54,425 bases of DNA from an uncultured Oscillospiraceae bacterium (GCA_900548355.1 URKR01000014.1:1-54425), one strand, 5' to 3'. Counted from the first letter of the stretch, positions 37,629 to 48,200 are shown. Translations and numbers: made by a program. The notes: generated by a model not told the origin, from the letters alone.

Positions 37629-40295
37629 TTACTTGCGCGGTGCTTTAATAGCAGCCTGTGCGGCAGCCAGGCGGGCGATGGGCACGCGGAACGGCGAGCA
37701 GGAGACATAGTCCAAGCCAACATTGTGGCAGAACTCAACGCTGCTCGGGTCGCCGCCGTGTTCGCCGCAGATGCCAAGGCCCAGATTGGGGTTGGTAGCG
37801 CGGCCATCGGCAGCAGCCATCTTCACCAGGCGGCCGACGCCGGTCTGGTCAAGGTGCTGGAACGGATCGCTCTCATAGATCTTGTTGTCATAGTAAGCGG
37901 TCAGGAACTTGGCGGCATCGTCACGGCTGAAGCCGAAGGTCATCTGGGTCAGGTCGTTGGTGCCGAAGCTGAAGAAGTCCGCTTCCTTGGCGATCTCGCC
38001 GGCGGTCAGGGCCGCGCGCGGGATCTCGATCATGGTGCCAACCTCGTACTTCATGTCAACGCCGGCTTCGGCAATGAGCTTGTCCGCAGTCTTGACGACG
38101 ACGTCCTTGACAAACTTCAGCTCCTTGACTTCGCCAACCAGCGGGATCATGATGTGCGGGGTGATCATCTTGCCGGTTTCGGCCGAAACCTTGATCGCAG
38201 CTTTGATGACGGCTTCGGTCTGCATCTCGGCGATTTCGGGGTAGGTGACGGCCAGGCGGCAGCCGCGGTGGCCCATCATCGGGTTGAACTCATGCAGGCT
38301 CTCGACAACGTTGGTCAGTTCCTCGGTGGTCATGCCCATATCCTTGGCAAGCTCGGCGATATCTTCCGGCTTGGTGGGCAGGAACTCATGCAGAGGCGGG
38401 TCGAGGTAGCGGATGGTCATCGGGCGGTCGCCCATGATCTTGTACATCGCGACGAAGTCGGCTTCCTGGTAGGGCTCAACCTTGGCCAGGGCAGCCTTGC
38501 GCTCTTCCACGTTGCGGGCGCAGATCATCTCACGCACAGCCTTGATGCGGTCTTCGGCGAAGAACATATGCTCGGTACGGCACAGGCCGATGCCTTCGGC
38601 GCCCATATCCACGGCGTTCTGCGCGTCGGTCGGGTTGTCGGCGTTGGTCAGCACCTTGAGCTGGCGGGCTTCGTCGGCCCAGCCCATGAAACGCTTGAAG
38701 TTGGTGTTTTCGGTGGAAGCAACGGTCGCGATCTGGCCGGCGTAGATGTTGCCGGTCGAACCGTCGATCGAAATCCAGTCGCCTTCATGGAAGGTGTGGC
38801 CGTTGATCGTGAAGACCTTGGTGTCGTAATCGATCACGACTTCGTTGTCGTTGCCGCAGCCGGAAACGCAGCAGGTGCCCATGCCGCGGGCGACGACGGC
38901 AGCGTGGCTGGTCATGCCGCCGCGCACGGTCAGGATGCCCTGCGAAACCTGCATGCCGACGATGTCTTCGGGGCTGGTCTCAAGACGGACGAGCACAACC
39001 TTCTTCCAGTCGGCGTCCTTGACCTTCTCTTCGGCGTCTTCGGCGCTGAAGACAATGCGGCCGCAAGCCGAACCCGGGGAAGCGGCCAGGCCCTTGCCAA
39101 TGGCCTCGGCGGCCTTGAGGGCGGCGGCGTCAAACTGCGGGTGCAGCAGGGTGTCGAGCTGCTTGGGTTCAACGCGCAGCACAGCGGTGCGCTCATCAAT
39201 CACGCCTTCGTCCACGAGGTCGCAGGCGATCTGAAGAGCGGCCTGGGCGGTACGCTTGCCGTTACGGGTCTGCAGCATGAAGAGCTTGCCATCCTCAATG
39301 GTGAACTCCATGTCCTGCATATCCTTATAGTACGCTTCGAGGCGGTTCGCGATCTCGACGAACTGGTCGTAGACCTCGGGCATTTCCTCATGCAGCTTGC
39401 TGATGGGGGAAGGGGTGCGGATGCCGGCGACGACGTCCTCGCCCTGGGCGTTGATGAGGTACTCGCCCATGAGCTTCTTCTCGCCGGTGGCGGGGTTGCG
39501 GGTGAAGGCGACGCCGGTGCCCGAACGCATGCCCGAGTTGCCGAACGCCATCTGCTGGACGTTGACGGCGGTGCCCCATTCGTAGGGGATCTCGTTCATC
39601 TTGCGGTAGACGTTGGCGCGCGGGTTATCCCAGGAGCGGAAGACGGCCTTGACGGCGCCGATCAGCTGCTCTTTGGGGTCCTGCGGGAATTCGGAGCCCT
39701 GCTTTTCAAGGTAGATCGCCTTGAACCGCTTGACGAGTTCCTTCATATCGTCGGCGTTGAGGTCGATATCCTGGGTCACGCCCTTTTCGGTCTTGACCTC
39801 GTCGATGATCTCTTCAAAGAAGCTCTTGCCGAGCTCCATGACGACATCGGAGTACATCTGGATGAAACGGCGGTAGCAGTCGTAAGCGAAACGGGGGTTG
39901 TCAGTCTTTTTGGCAAGGCCCTCAACAGCCTGGTCGTTCAGGCCGAGGTTCAGGATGGTATCCATCATGCCGGGCATCGACTGACGCGCGCCGGAACGAA
40001 CCGAGACCAGCAGCGGGTTCTGGATGTCGCCAAACTTTTTGCCGGTCTGCTCTTCGAGGATGCCCATATACTTAAAAATATCGGCCTTGATCTCCTCGTT
40101 GATCTCACGGCCGTCGGCATAGTACTGGGTGCAGGCTTCGGTGGTGATGGTGAAGCCCTGGGGAACCGGCATGCCGGCGTGGGTCATTTCAGCCAGGCCG
40201 GCGCCCTTGCCGCCAAGAATGTTCTTCATGGTGGTCTGGTCGCCGCCGAAGGCGTCGTGGCCCTCCTTGAACAGGTACAGGAACTTTTTGCTCAT
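37629..40295 (-). CDS. ppdK: Pyruvate, phosphate dikinase
   Basis: An 888-residue enzyme that interconverts pyruvate, ATP and phosphate with phosphoenolpyruvate, AMP and pyrophosphate, a glycolytic and gluconeogenic step in many anaerobes. The N-terminal ATP-grasp domain (LGGKGAGLAEMTHAGMPVPQ, SVRSGARQSMPGMMDTILNL), the swivelling phospho-His domain (GGMTSHAAVVARGMGTCCV, His near 455) and the PEP/pyruvate barrel (EGIGLCRTEHMFF, GTNDLTQMTFGFSRDD, with Cys in GICGEHGG) are complete. The start has GGAGGTAACAC. The rare regular codon use suggests high expression. A leftward extended -10 (TGTTATAAT) is at 40437-40445. Confidence 0.97.
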   Translation of the reverse strand: MSKKFLYLFKEGHDAFGGDQTTMKNILGGKGAGLAEMTHAGMPVPQGFTITTEACTQYYADGREINEEIKADIFKYMGILEEQTGKKFGDIQNPLLVSVRSGARQSMPGMMDTILNLGLNDQAVEGLAKKTDNPRFAYDCYRRFIQMYSDVVMELGKSFFEEIIDEVKTEKGVTQDIDLNADDMKELVKRFKAIYLEKQGSEFPQDPKEQLIGAVKAVFRSWDNPRANVYRKMNEIPYEWGTAVNVQQMAFGNSGMRSGTGVAFTRNPATGEKKLMGEYLINAQGEDVVAGIRTPSPISKLHEEMPEVYDQFVEIANRLEAYYKDMQDMEFTIEDGKLFMLQTRNGKRTAQAALQIACDLVDEGVIDERTAVLRVEPKQLDTLLHPQFDAAALKAAEAIGKGLAASPGSACGRIVFSAEDAEEKVKDADWKKVVLVRLETSPEDIVGMQVSQGILTVRGGMTSHAAVVARGMGTCCVSGCGNDNEVVIDYDTKVFTINGHTFHEGDWISIDGSTGNIYAGQIATVASTENTNFKRFMGWADEARQLKVLTNADNPTDAQNAVDMGAEGIGLCRTEHMFFAEDRIKAVREMICARNVEERKAALAKVEPYQEADFVAMYKIMGDRPMTIRYLDPPLHEFLPTKPEDIAELAKDMGMTTEELTNVVESLHEFNPMMGHRGCRLAVTYPEIAEMQTEAVIKAAIKVSAETGKMITPHIMIPLVGEVKELKFVKDVVVKTADKLIAEAGVDMKYEVGTMIEIPRAALTAGEIAKEADFFSFGTNDLTQMTFGFSRDDAAKFLTAYYDNKIYESDPFQHLDQTGVGRLVKMAAADGRATNPNLGLGICGEHGGDPSSVEFCHNVGLDYVSCSPFRVPIARLAAAQAAIKAPRK

Positions 40296-40767
40296 GTGTT
40301 ACCTCCAAACTCTTCGGGCGCGGGGGCGTTGGCCTGCCGCGCCTTTTGCTATCTTCCCGGCTCGCGCACTCCTTCCCGGGGCAAAGCGCCAGCCCGCAAA
40401 GTGAGCGCCCAAAACCTTGGGCTGTTTGCATAGTCCATTATAACAGACCAAAATCCAAATTACCAGACGTTTGTTAAAAAAATGCTCAATACTTTCGCCG
40501 AAAAACTGCCGAAAATTTAAGGACTTTCTCTTGCATTCTGCCCAAAAAAGGTGTAAATTATAATGGGCAGAAAGTTCGAAAAAGTTACGATTTCGCAGCC
40601 TGCCCTGTTTGATGACAACCCCAAAGCCGCTTCCTTTTTCCCGTGCCTTCTGGTATACTGGGTGCGGGAGTTTTGTGCTGCAACGGAGAGGAAAGAGCGC
40701 CGATCCGCCGCGTTCCTTCATTTTTTCTTTAATTTTTTCTTATTTCCAAAAGAAAAGGAGCCAACCC
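40296..40767. promoter_or_regulatory. Divergent promoter region between ppdK and the acyltransferase
   Basis: For the leftward ppdK, an extended -10 TGTTATAAT lies at 40437-40445 with a weak -35. Rightward there are two candidates: TTGCAT (40531-40536), 17 bases, TAAATT, with a second TATAAT at 40559-40564; and TTCCTT (40631-40636), 17 bases, TATACT (40654-40659). An AT-rich tract with T runs follows before AAAAGGAG. No gene is seen in the 472 bases. Confidence 0.65.
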
Positions 40768-41502
40768 ATGTCTACCGCGCGTGAAAATTACCTTGCTGCC
40801 AAGCAGCAATTTGCCGAAACCTTCCAGCGCCACCTTGAAAACGGGGTGGAGTTCATCAGCGACAATGTCTACATCGATCCTGAAGTAATCATCGCGCCCG
40901 GCGCGACGATCCTGCCCGGCTGCATCCTGCGCGGGGCGACCGTCGTCGAGGCCGGCTGTGTGATCGGGCCGAACACCCTGCTCGAGAATACGACGGTCGG
41001 CGCAAACTCCACCGTCAATGCAAGCCAGTGCTACGACAGCGCTTTGGGTGAAAACAACAAGATCGGCCCCTTCACCCATGTCCGCGCCGGCACCAAAACG
41101 GCGGCGGGCGTGCACCTCGGGGCGTATGTCGAAACCAAGAACGCCGATTTCGCAGTCGGCAACACGGTCAGCCACCTGACCTACATTGGCGATGCGACGG
41201 TCGGCAAATACTGCAACTTCGGCTGCGGCACCGTCACCTGCAATTATGACGGCGAGGGCAAGTACCACACAACGATCGGCGACTACGCCTTCATCGGCTG
41301 CAACACCAACCTGATTGCGCCGGTCACGATCGGCGACCACGCCTACACGGCAGCCGGCTCGACGATCGGCAAAAACGTCGAACCCGGCGCGCTCGCGCTG
41401 GAACGCGCCAAACAGACCGCCCTGCCCGGCTGGGGCGAGCGGAAGCTCAAAAAGTACATCGAGAAGAAGAAAAGGCTCGAAGAAGAAAGCGTAAAAGAGT
41501 GA
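40768..41502 (+). CDS. GlmU-type left-handed beta-helix acyltransferase domain protein
   Basis: A 244-residue protein corresponding to the C-terminal half of GlmU only. Hexapeptide repeats (VYIDPEVIIAPGATILPGCI, VIGPNTLLENTTVGANSTV) form the beta-helix. KIGPFTHVRAGTK, ETKNADFAVGNTVSHLTYIG, CGTVTCNYDG and FIGCNTNLIAPVTIGDHAYT match the acetyl-CoA and glucosamine 1-phosphate site of GlmU. The N-terminal pyrophosphorylase domain is absent, so uridylylation must come from another gene. AAAAGGAG fixes the start. It lies 9 bases before pth, recalling the glmU-prs-pth-mfd order of Firmicutes. Confidence 0.85.
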   Translation: MSTARENYLAAKQQFAETFQRHLENGVEFISDNVYIDPEVIIAPGATILPGCILRGATVVEAGCVIGPNTLLENTTVGANSTVNASQCYDSALGENNKIGPFTHVRAGTKTAAGVHLGAYVETKNADFAVGNTVSHLTYIGDATVGKYCNFGCGTVTCNYDGEGKYHTTIGDYAFIGCNTNLIAPVTIGDHAYTAAGSTIGKNVEPGALALERAKQTALPGWGERKLKKYIEKKKRLEEESVKE

Positions 41503-41511
41503 GGAGACCCT

Positions 41512-42105
41512 ATGTCCCTGTTTATCCCCTCGGGCGGCGTGGATTGGATCATCGCCGGCCTGGGCAACCCCGAACCCAAATACGAAGGCACCCGCCACAA
41601 CGCCGGCTTCGACGCGCTTGACGATCTCGCGGCGCGGTGGGGCGCGCCGATCAACAAGTCGAAATGGCAGGGGTTGTACGGCGCCGTCAGCGTTGACGGG
41701 CGCAAGGTGCTGCTGCTCAAACCTCTGACCTACATGAACCTCAGTGGGCAGTGCATCGCGCCGGCCGCCCAGTTTTATAAGGTGCCGCGCAGCCGGGTGC
41801 TCGTTCTGTGCGATGACATCACCCAGGAGCCTGGCCACCTGCGCATCCGGGCTTCCGGCTCGGCCGGCGGGCACAACGGGCTCAAAAGCATCATCGCATC
41901 GCTGGGGGGCGAGGACTTCCCCCGCCTGCGCATCGGCGTCGGGGCCAAGCCCCGGCCGGACTACGACCTCGCGGCCTGGGTGCTCGGCAAGTTCCCGCCC
42001 GCAGACGCCAAAGCCCTCGCCGACCGCCGGGACGACATCGAAGCCGCCTGCCGCCTGATCCTCGCCGGCAACCTGCCGGAAGCACAGAACCGGTTTAATC
42101 GCTAA
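41512..42105 (+). CDS. pth: Peptidyl-tRNA hydrolase
   Basis: A 197-residue enzyme that frees tRNA from peptides dropped by stalled ribosomes. Motifs: IAGLGNPEPKYEGTRHNAGF (catalytic His in RHNAG), LLLKPLTYMNLSG, LCDDITQEPGHLRIRASGSA then GGHNGLKSI, and LRIGVGAKP. GTGAGGAGACCCT precedes the ATG. It is cotranscribed with the acyltransferase gene and followed by a MITE-like repeat. Confidence 0.97.
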   Translation: MSLFIPSGGVDWIIAGLGNPEPKYEGTRHNAGFDALDDLAARWGAPINKSKWQGLYGAVSVDGRKVLLLKPLTYMNLSGQCIAPAAQFYKVPRSRVLVLCDDITQEPGHLRIRASGSAGGHNGLKSIIASLGGEDFPRLRIGVGAKPRPDYDLAAWVLGKFPPADAKALADRRDDIEAACRLILAGNLPEAQNRFNR

Positions 42106-42122
42106 ATTATATCAGAATTTCA

Positions 42123-42295
42123 GATTTTAGAGAGATTTCTTTATAAGAGTTTAGATTTTAGAGTTTAGATTAGGTGGAACGCGCGCTTGGCAGCGTGCGC
42201 AAAAAAATTGATGGTAAGTTCCCGGCCATTTTTCAAAAACGCGCTGAAGGTACACCGCATCTGAACTCTAAACTCTTCACTCTAAAATCTCAATT
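42123..42295. repeat. MITE-like palindromic repeat, copy 2
   Basis: The terminal repeats GAGTTTAGATTTTAGAGTTT and, inverted, AACTCTAAACTCTTCACTCT, with TGGAACGCGCGC and, inverted, AACGCGCTGAAGG, and the loop TTCCCGGCCATTTTTCAAA. These are the parts of copy 1 (15716-15851) in the same order, more decayed. It fills most of the 324-base gap after pth, which otherwise holds nothing I recognise. Confidence 0.72.
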
Positions 42296-42429
42296 CAATC
42301 TCGGCATCCGGAATTTATCAGATACCTTCTCAAATCCTTTCCGCCTCTCGGTTTCCCCCTGTCCGCTCCGGCGGGGATTCCCGCCGTTGTGCTAATCCCT
42401 GAATCCGCAACGAAAAGGAGGTCTTTTGG

Positions 42430-44655
42430 ATGAAACGACGTGTCCTTTCCCTCTGCCTGGCCGGCGCGCTGCTGGCCGGGCTTTTCGGCTGTGCGCAGCC
42501 GGAACCCGCCACATCTGCCGCCCCGCAGCCCACCCCCGCCGCCACCGCCGCCCCGACGCCGGCGGCCGAAACGCCGGTTGTCTCGGCCGCGGCGCTGCCG
42601 AGCCTGCTCGGCGAGATGGAGACCCTCTACGACCCCGACCTTGTGCCGAACGTGCCGGCCTTTGCCATCGCCGACGATTTCTCGAACCTCGCCAATGCCG
42701 ACGAGCTTGCCTACTGGAGCGAGGAAGCCCGCGCGGCGCTGCGCGAAAACGGCTTTATCACGGTGCAGACCAACGAATACGAGTTCTACAGCCTGTATGA
42801 GCGCAACCGCTACAGCTACAGCCCGAACTTTGTCACCGTCGATTCCATGCTCCATACCTACCACCTCTACTTCCTCTATCTGCAAAAGCAGGTTGAGGAA
42901 GCCGAGCTCGCCCCGCGGCTGCTGGCGCTGAGCACCGCGATGCAGCAGCAGAGCCAGGCCCAGCTCGACGAGCTGGCCGGCACCGACTGGGAGAACGCGG
43001 CCCGGCGCAACCTGGCCTTCTTCTCGGTCGGGGTCAGCCTGCTTGACCCGGCCGCGGCCGTGCCCGAATCGGTCGCCGAGCCGGTGGCCGCCGAGCTTGC
43101 GATGATCGACGGGGCGGCCGGTATCGCGCTTTCGCCGGTCATGAACCTGGGCAGCACGGCGGCCGACGGCGTGATGGAGGACTACACCCAGTACATCCCG
43201 CGCAGCTACTATGCCGGCAACGAGACGCTCGAGCGCTATTTTAAGGCGATGATGTACTACGGCCGGCTGACCTTCCGCGCGGCCGACACCGACGCGACCC
43301 GCAGCGCGCTGCTGCTCTGCCTGGGGCTGCAGCAGGCCGGCGTGCAGGCCGATTGGGATCGCATCTACGCCGTGACCGTCTTCTTTGCCGGCGTCAGCGA
43401 CGACGCCGTTGCGCCCGACTACCTGCCGCTGATTGAAGCAGCCTACGGCGCGCTGCCCGAAACCGCCGCCCTGCCCGGCGAACCCGAAGCCTTCGCGGCC
43501 TTCCAGCAGCAGGCCAGACAGCTCGCCCCGGCGGCGATCAACTCGATGCCGATCTGGGACGGGCAGGATCGCGACGAGGCGACGGCCGGCTTCCGCTTTC
43601 TGGGCCAGCGGTTCACGCTGGATGCGGCGGTGTTCCAGCAGCTGATCTACCCGGCCGTCCAGCCCGACGAAGCCGGCAGCCAGCGGATGCTGCCCGACGC
43701 GCTCGACCTGCCGGCCGCGTTCGGCTCGGACACGGCGCTGCAAATCCTGACCGAACAGGGCGCGGCCGCCTACCCCGGCTACACCGAAAACCTTGAATCG
43801 CTGCGCGCCGCGCTGGAAAAAGCCCCGGCCGAGACCTGGTCGGCGAGCCTCTACGCGGCCTGGCTCGACGCGCTGCGCCCGCTGGCCGAGGAAAAGGGCG
43901 AGGGCTGGCCGCAGTATATGCAGTCTGAAGCCTGGGCCAAGAAAGACCTTGCGACGATGCTGGGCAGCTGGGCCGAACTCAAGCACGATACCGCGCTCTA
44001 CGCCAAGCAGGTCTATGCCGAGATGGGCGGCGGCGGAATCGAGCCGGTGGATGACCGCGGCTATGTCGAAGCAGAGCCGGCCGTGTTCGGCAAGCTCTCG
44101 GCGCTGTGCACCGCGACGGCAAACGGGCTGGACGCGCTGGGGCTGCTCAGCGATACCCAGGCCGCCGACCTGGCCAAAATGGCCGAGTTGAACCGCCAGC
44201 TCATGACGATTGCCGAGAAGGAGCTGCGCGGCGAACTGCCCACCGACGAGGAGTTTGAGCTGATCCGCAGCTTTGGCGGCCAGCTCGAGCATTTCTGGAC
44301 CGAGGCCGTCGCCGATGAAGCCGCCGGCATCTATACCCCGATGCAGATGCCGGCCGCCCTGGTGGCCGACGTCGCGACCGACCCGAACGGCAGCGTGCTG
44401 CAGGTCGGCACCGGCATCCAGACGATCTATGTCGTCGTCGAGGTGGACGGCAGCCCGCGGCTGGCGAGCGGCACGGTGTTCGGCTTCTACCAGTTCGCCC
44501 AGCCGATGGACGAGCGGCTGACCGACGAAGAATGGCAGGCGCAGCTCGGCCTGAGCTTTGATGAAAACATCGGTTTTGTTGAGCCGCAGAATCGCCCGCA
44601 GCCGGTCGAATGGAGCCGGGACGCCACGCTGCTGACTACCTATGACATGGGATGA
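42430..44655 (+). CDS. DUF3160 lipoprotein
   Basis: A 741-residue secreted lipoprotein. The signal peptide ends with the lipobox LFGC (Cys21), then a Pro/Thr/Ala linker (about 22-50). The rest is DUF3160: NFVTVDSMLHTYHLYFLYLQ, DYTQYIPRSYYAGNETLERY then FKAMMYYGR, and a C-terminal domain (YTPMQMPAALVADVATDPNG). The family is found on the outside of Firmicutes and some archaea; no activity is known. AAAAGGAGG supports the start. The next gene begins inside its end (14-base overlap), so the two proteins probably act together. Confidence 0.88.
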   Translation: MKRRVLSLCLAGALLAGLFGCAQPEPATSAAPQPTPAATAAPTPAAETPVVSAAALPSLLGEMETLYDPDLVPNVPAFAIADDFSNLANADELAYWSEEARAALRENGFITVQTNEYEFYSLYERNRYSYSPNFVTVDSMLHTYHLYFLYLQKQVEEAELAPRLLALSTAMQQQSQAQLDELAGTDWENAARRNLAFFSVGVSLLDPAAAVPESVAEPVAAELAMIDGAAGIALSPVMNLGSTAADGVMEDYTQYIPRSYYAGNETLERYFKAMMYYGRLTFRAADTDATRSALLLCLGLQQAGVQADWDRIYAVTVFFAGVSDDAVAPDYLPLIEAAYGALPETAALPGEPEAFAAFQQQARQLAPAAINSMPIWDGQDRDEATAGFRFLGQRFTLDAAVFQQLIYPAVQPDEAGSQRMLPDALDLPAAFGSDTALQILTEQGAAAYPGYTENLESLRAALEKAPAETWSASLYAAWLDALRPLAEEKGEGWPQYMQSEAWAKKDLATMLGSWAELKHDTALYAKQVYAEMGGGGIEPVDDRGYVEAEPAVFGKLSALCTATANGLDALGLLSDTQAADLAKMAELNRQLMTIAEKELRGELPTDEEFELIRSFGGQLEHFWTEAVADEAAGIYTPMQMPAALVADVATDPNGSVLQVGTGIQTIYVVVEVDGSPRLASGTVFGFYQFAQPMDERLTDEEWQAQLGLSFDENIGFVEPQNRPQPVEWSRDATLLTTYDMG

Positions 44656-45208
44656 TAACGCCCGCCGGCGGCTGGCCGCGGCCGGCGCTGCGTTGCTTGT
44701 GCTGCTGGCGGCTGTGCTGGCCCGCCCCGGTGACCCGCGCCTGCCCGCCGCCCCGGCGGCCGGTACCTGGCAGACGCCGGCCGGGGCGTTCGGCTGGCAG
44801 CTTTCGGCCGCCGGCGGCTTTGCGGTGACCGACGGCGAAACGACGCTCTGGCAGGCCGACCCCGCCTGGCGGGTGACCGGCGCGCTGACCGGCGACCTGG
44901 ACGCCGACGGGGCCGACGAGCTCGCGCTGCTGGTCTGGCGGCGCGGGTTCTACGGTCCAAGCCGGCCGTTCTGGCGCGAAGCGGACGCAGCCGGCCGGGT
45001 CTATACCCAGCACATCTTTCTCTACGACTGGCAGCCGGACGGCGTGCAGCCGTTCTGGATGTCAAGCGGGCTCGACCCGCAGGTTGCAACCTGGGCGGTT
45101 GAGGACGACGGAACCCTCGCCATCCGCACTGCCGGCGGGCAGGATACCTGCTGGGCCTGGCGCAGCTGGGGGCTCGAACGCATCGACGCGCCGGTGAGAA
45201 AGATGTGA
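44642..45208 (+). CDS. Membrane-anchored partner of the DUF3160 protein, unknown function
   Basis: A 188-residue protein with one N-terminal hydrophobic helix (LAAAGAALLVLLAAVLA), no lipobox, and an outside domain. GDLDADGADELALLVWRRGF is a calcium-loop-like motif of the FG-GAP/VCBS kind, repeated weakly around it. It is rich in Trp (about 10), suggesting a sugar- or surface-binding beta fold. It overlaps the DUF3160 gene by 14 bases, translated in another frame, and ends 66 bases before mfd. Confidence 0.7.
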   Translation: MTWDDNARRRLAAAGAALLVLLAAVLARPGDPRLPAAPAAGTWQTPAGAFGWQLSAAGGFAVTDGETTLWQADPAWRVTGALTGDLDADGADELALLVWRRGFYGPSRPFWREADAAGRVYTQHIFLYDWQPDGVQPFWMSSGLDPQVATWAVEDDGTLAIRTAGGQDTCWAWRSWGLERIDAPVRKM

Positions 45209-45274
45209 ATTGAAAGTTCGGAGTTTTCCACCCCCCTCCTGCTTTTTACGGCGGTTTTCCGCACATTTTCTGCT

Positions 45275-48200
45275 ATGTTCTACGAAAATTTTCTCAAAAC
45301 ATCGGAATATAAAAAACTCTCCCTCGCCCTGTCCGGGGCGGGGGCCTGCGCGCTGTTTGGGCTGCCGGCGGCGGGGCGGGCGCTCGTGTATGCGGCGCTG
45401 CACCGCAGCCTGGGCAGGCCGCTCTGCATCGTCACCCCCGGCGAGGCCGAGGCCACCCGGTTTGCGGCCGACCTCAACACCCTCGGGGTGGCGGCGGCCG
45501 TGTTCCCGGCCAGGGACTATCTGCTGCGCCCGATCGAGGGCGCCAACCGTGAGTATGAGTACCGCCGGCTGGCCGTACTCGGCGATCTGGCCGGCGGTCG
45601 GCTGACGGCCGTCTGCGTGCCGAGTGAGGGGCTGACCCAGTTCACCACCCCGCGCGCCGACTTCCTTGCCAACACCCGCACGCTGCACCCCGGCGACCTG
45701 CTCACGCGGGAGGAGATCACCGCCCTGCTGCTCGGGGCCGGCTATGTCCGGCGCGACCGGGTCGAGGGGCCGGGCCAGTTCTCGATCCGCGGCGACATCC
45801 TCGACCTGTTTGCCCCCGATATGGACAAGCCCGCCCGGCTCGAGTTCTGGGGCGACGAGATCGATACGATGCACAGCTTTGACCTGGCCACCCAGCGCCG
45901 GGACGAACCGCTCACAAAAATCCACGTCAGCCCCGCGCGGGAGGTGCTCTTCGGCGCGCCGGAGGAAGCCGCCGCGGCGCTGCGCGCCTACCTCAAGAAG
46001 CAGCGCGGCAAAAAGCGCGCCGCGATGGAGGCCGTCATGGCCCCCGATCTTGCCCAGCTCGACGCCGGGATGCTGCCGCCCTCGATGGACAAATACCTCG
46101 CCGTGCGGTATCCGGCCCCGGCCACGCTGCTCGATCATCTCGACGACCCGCTGCTTTTGATCGAGGAACCGGCCTCGATCCGGGAGGCTGACCGCGCGAC
46201 CGCCTACCGCCGCAGCGAAGAGCTGCGCGGTCTGTTTGAGGACGGCGTGCTCTGCGCCGGGCTGGACAAGCTCTACGCCGAACCCGGCTGGCTGCACGCC
46301 CAGGCCGGGCGCTGCCGCACAGTGCTGGCCGAAAACTTTGCCCGCAGCCTGCCTGACCAGCCGCTCAAAGAGCTGATCAACGCGACGGCCCACAGCCTGC
46401 CGGCCTGGGGCGGCGAGGTTTCCGCGCTTGTCGATGACCTGCGCCCCATGACCGGCCGCGGCCTTTGCGTTACGGTGCTCGCCGGCACCGAGCGTGCGGC
46501 GGCCGGCCTGGCACAGGACCTGCGCGCCAAGGGCTTCGCCGTTACCACCGACCCTTCGGCCCCGGCGGCCAAAGGCCAGGTGCAGGTGCTGCCCGGGCAT
46601 CTTTCGGCCGGGTGCGAGCTGCCGTTTGCGAACTACGCGGTGCTCTCGGCCCGCGCATTCGGGCAGAGTTCGGCCCAAAAGCGCAAGCCCAAGCGGATGA
46701 AGGACGCGCTGAACAGCCTGACCGACATCACCCCCGGCGACCTCGTCGTCCACCAGAACCACGGCATCGGCCGGTATGCCGGCATCCAGCGCATGGAGGT
46801 GCAGGGCGTCACCAAGGACTACCTGCGCATCGAATACGACAAAAAGGACGTGCTCTACGTCCCGGTCACCCAGCTCGACCTGCTCTCCCGCTATACGGCT
46901 CCCGGCGATTCAGACAAGGTCAAGCTGAGCCGGCTGGGCGGCGGCGAGTGGACGAAAACCCGCAAGCGGGTGCGCGCCGCGACCGAGGCGATGGCCAAAG
47001 AACTCATCGAGCTCTACGCCCGCCGCAAGCAGGCCCACGGCTACGCCTTCCCGCCCGACGATACCTGGCAGGGCGATTTTGAGCAGCGCTTTGCCTACGA
47101 TGAAACCCCCGACCAGCTGACCGCCGCGGCCGAGATCAAGCAGGATATGGAACAGCCCTGGCCGATGGATCGGCTTGTCTGCGGCGACGTCGGCGTCGGC
47201 AAGACTGAAGTTGCGCTGCGCGCGGCCTTCAAATGCGTGATGGGCGGCAAGCAGTGTGCGATCCTGGCCCCGACGACGATCCTGGCCTGGCAGCACTTCA
47301 ACACCGCGATGGCCCGCATGGAGGCCTTCCCGATCCGCATCGGCCTGCTCTCGCGCTACCGCAGCGCGCGCGAACAGAAGGAGACGCTGCGCGGTTTGCG
47401 TGACGGCACCGTCGATATCGTTGTCGGCACCCACCGCCTGCTCTCGGACGACGTCAAGTTCCGCGACCTCGGCCTTGTCATCATCGACGAGGAACAGCGG
47501 TTCGGCGTCAAACACAAAGAAAAGCTCAAGGAAGCCTTCGTCGGGGTCGATGTGCTGACCCTCTCGGCCACCCCGATCCCGCGCACGCTCAATATGGCGC
47601 TCTCCGGCATCCGGGATATGTCAACGATTGAACAGCCGCCGACCGAGCGCCAGCCCGTCGAGACCTATGTGCTTGAGTATGACGAGGGCATCCTCTCCGA
47701 GGCGATCCGCAAGGAGCTCGCCCGCGGCGGCCAGGTCTACTACCTGCACAACCGGGTCGAGACGATCGAGGAATGTGCGGCCCGGGTCGGCAAGATGGCC
47801 CCCGGCGCGCGGGTCGGCATCGCCCACGGCAAGATGACCGAGGAACAGATTTCGACGGTTTGGCAGCAGCTGCTCGACGACGAGATCGATGTGCTGGTCT
47901 GCACAACCTTGATCGAAACCGGCGTCGATGTGCGCAACTGCAACACCCTGATTATTGAAAACGCCGACCGCATGGGCCTTTCGCAGCTTTACCAGATCCG
48001 CGGCCGGGTCGGGCGCTCGGCCCGCAAAGCCTACGCCTACTTCACCTTCCAGCGCGATAAAGTGCTGACCGAGATCGCAGCCAAGCGGCTTTCGGCCATT
48101 CGGGAGTTCACGGCCTTCGGCTCAGGGTTCCGCATCGCGATGCGGGACTTGCAGATTCGCGGCGCGGGCAGTATGCTCGGCCACAGCCAGAGCGGGCATA

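Noticed and set aside
37488..40433. 981-residue open frame opposite ppdK
   Set aside because: It mirrors ppdK almost base for base and has no domain or ribosome binding site; the dikinase is unmistakable on the other strand.
45062..46762. 566-residue open frame opposite the first part of mfd
   Set aside because: Antisense shadow of mfd and the end of the preceding gene; no motif, no initiation site.
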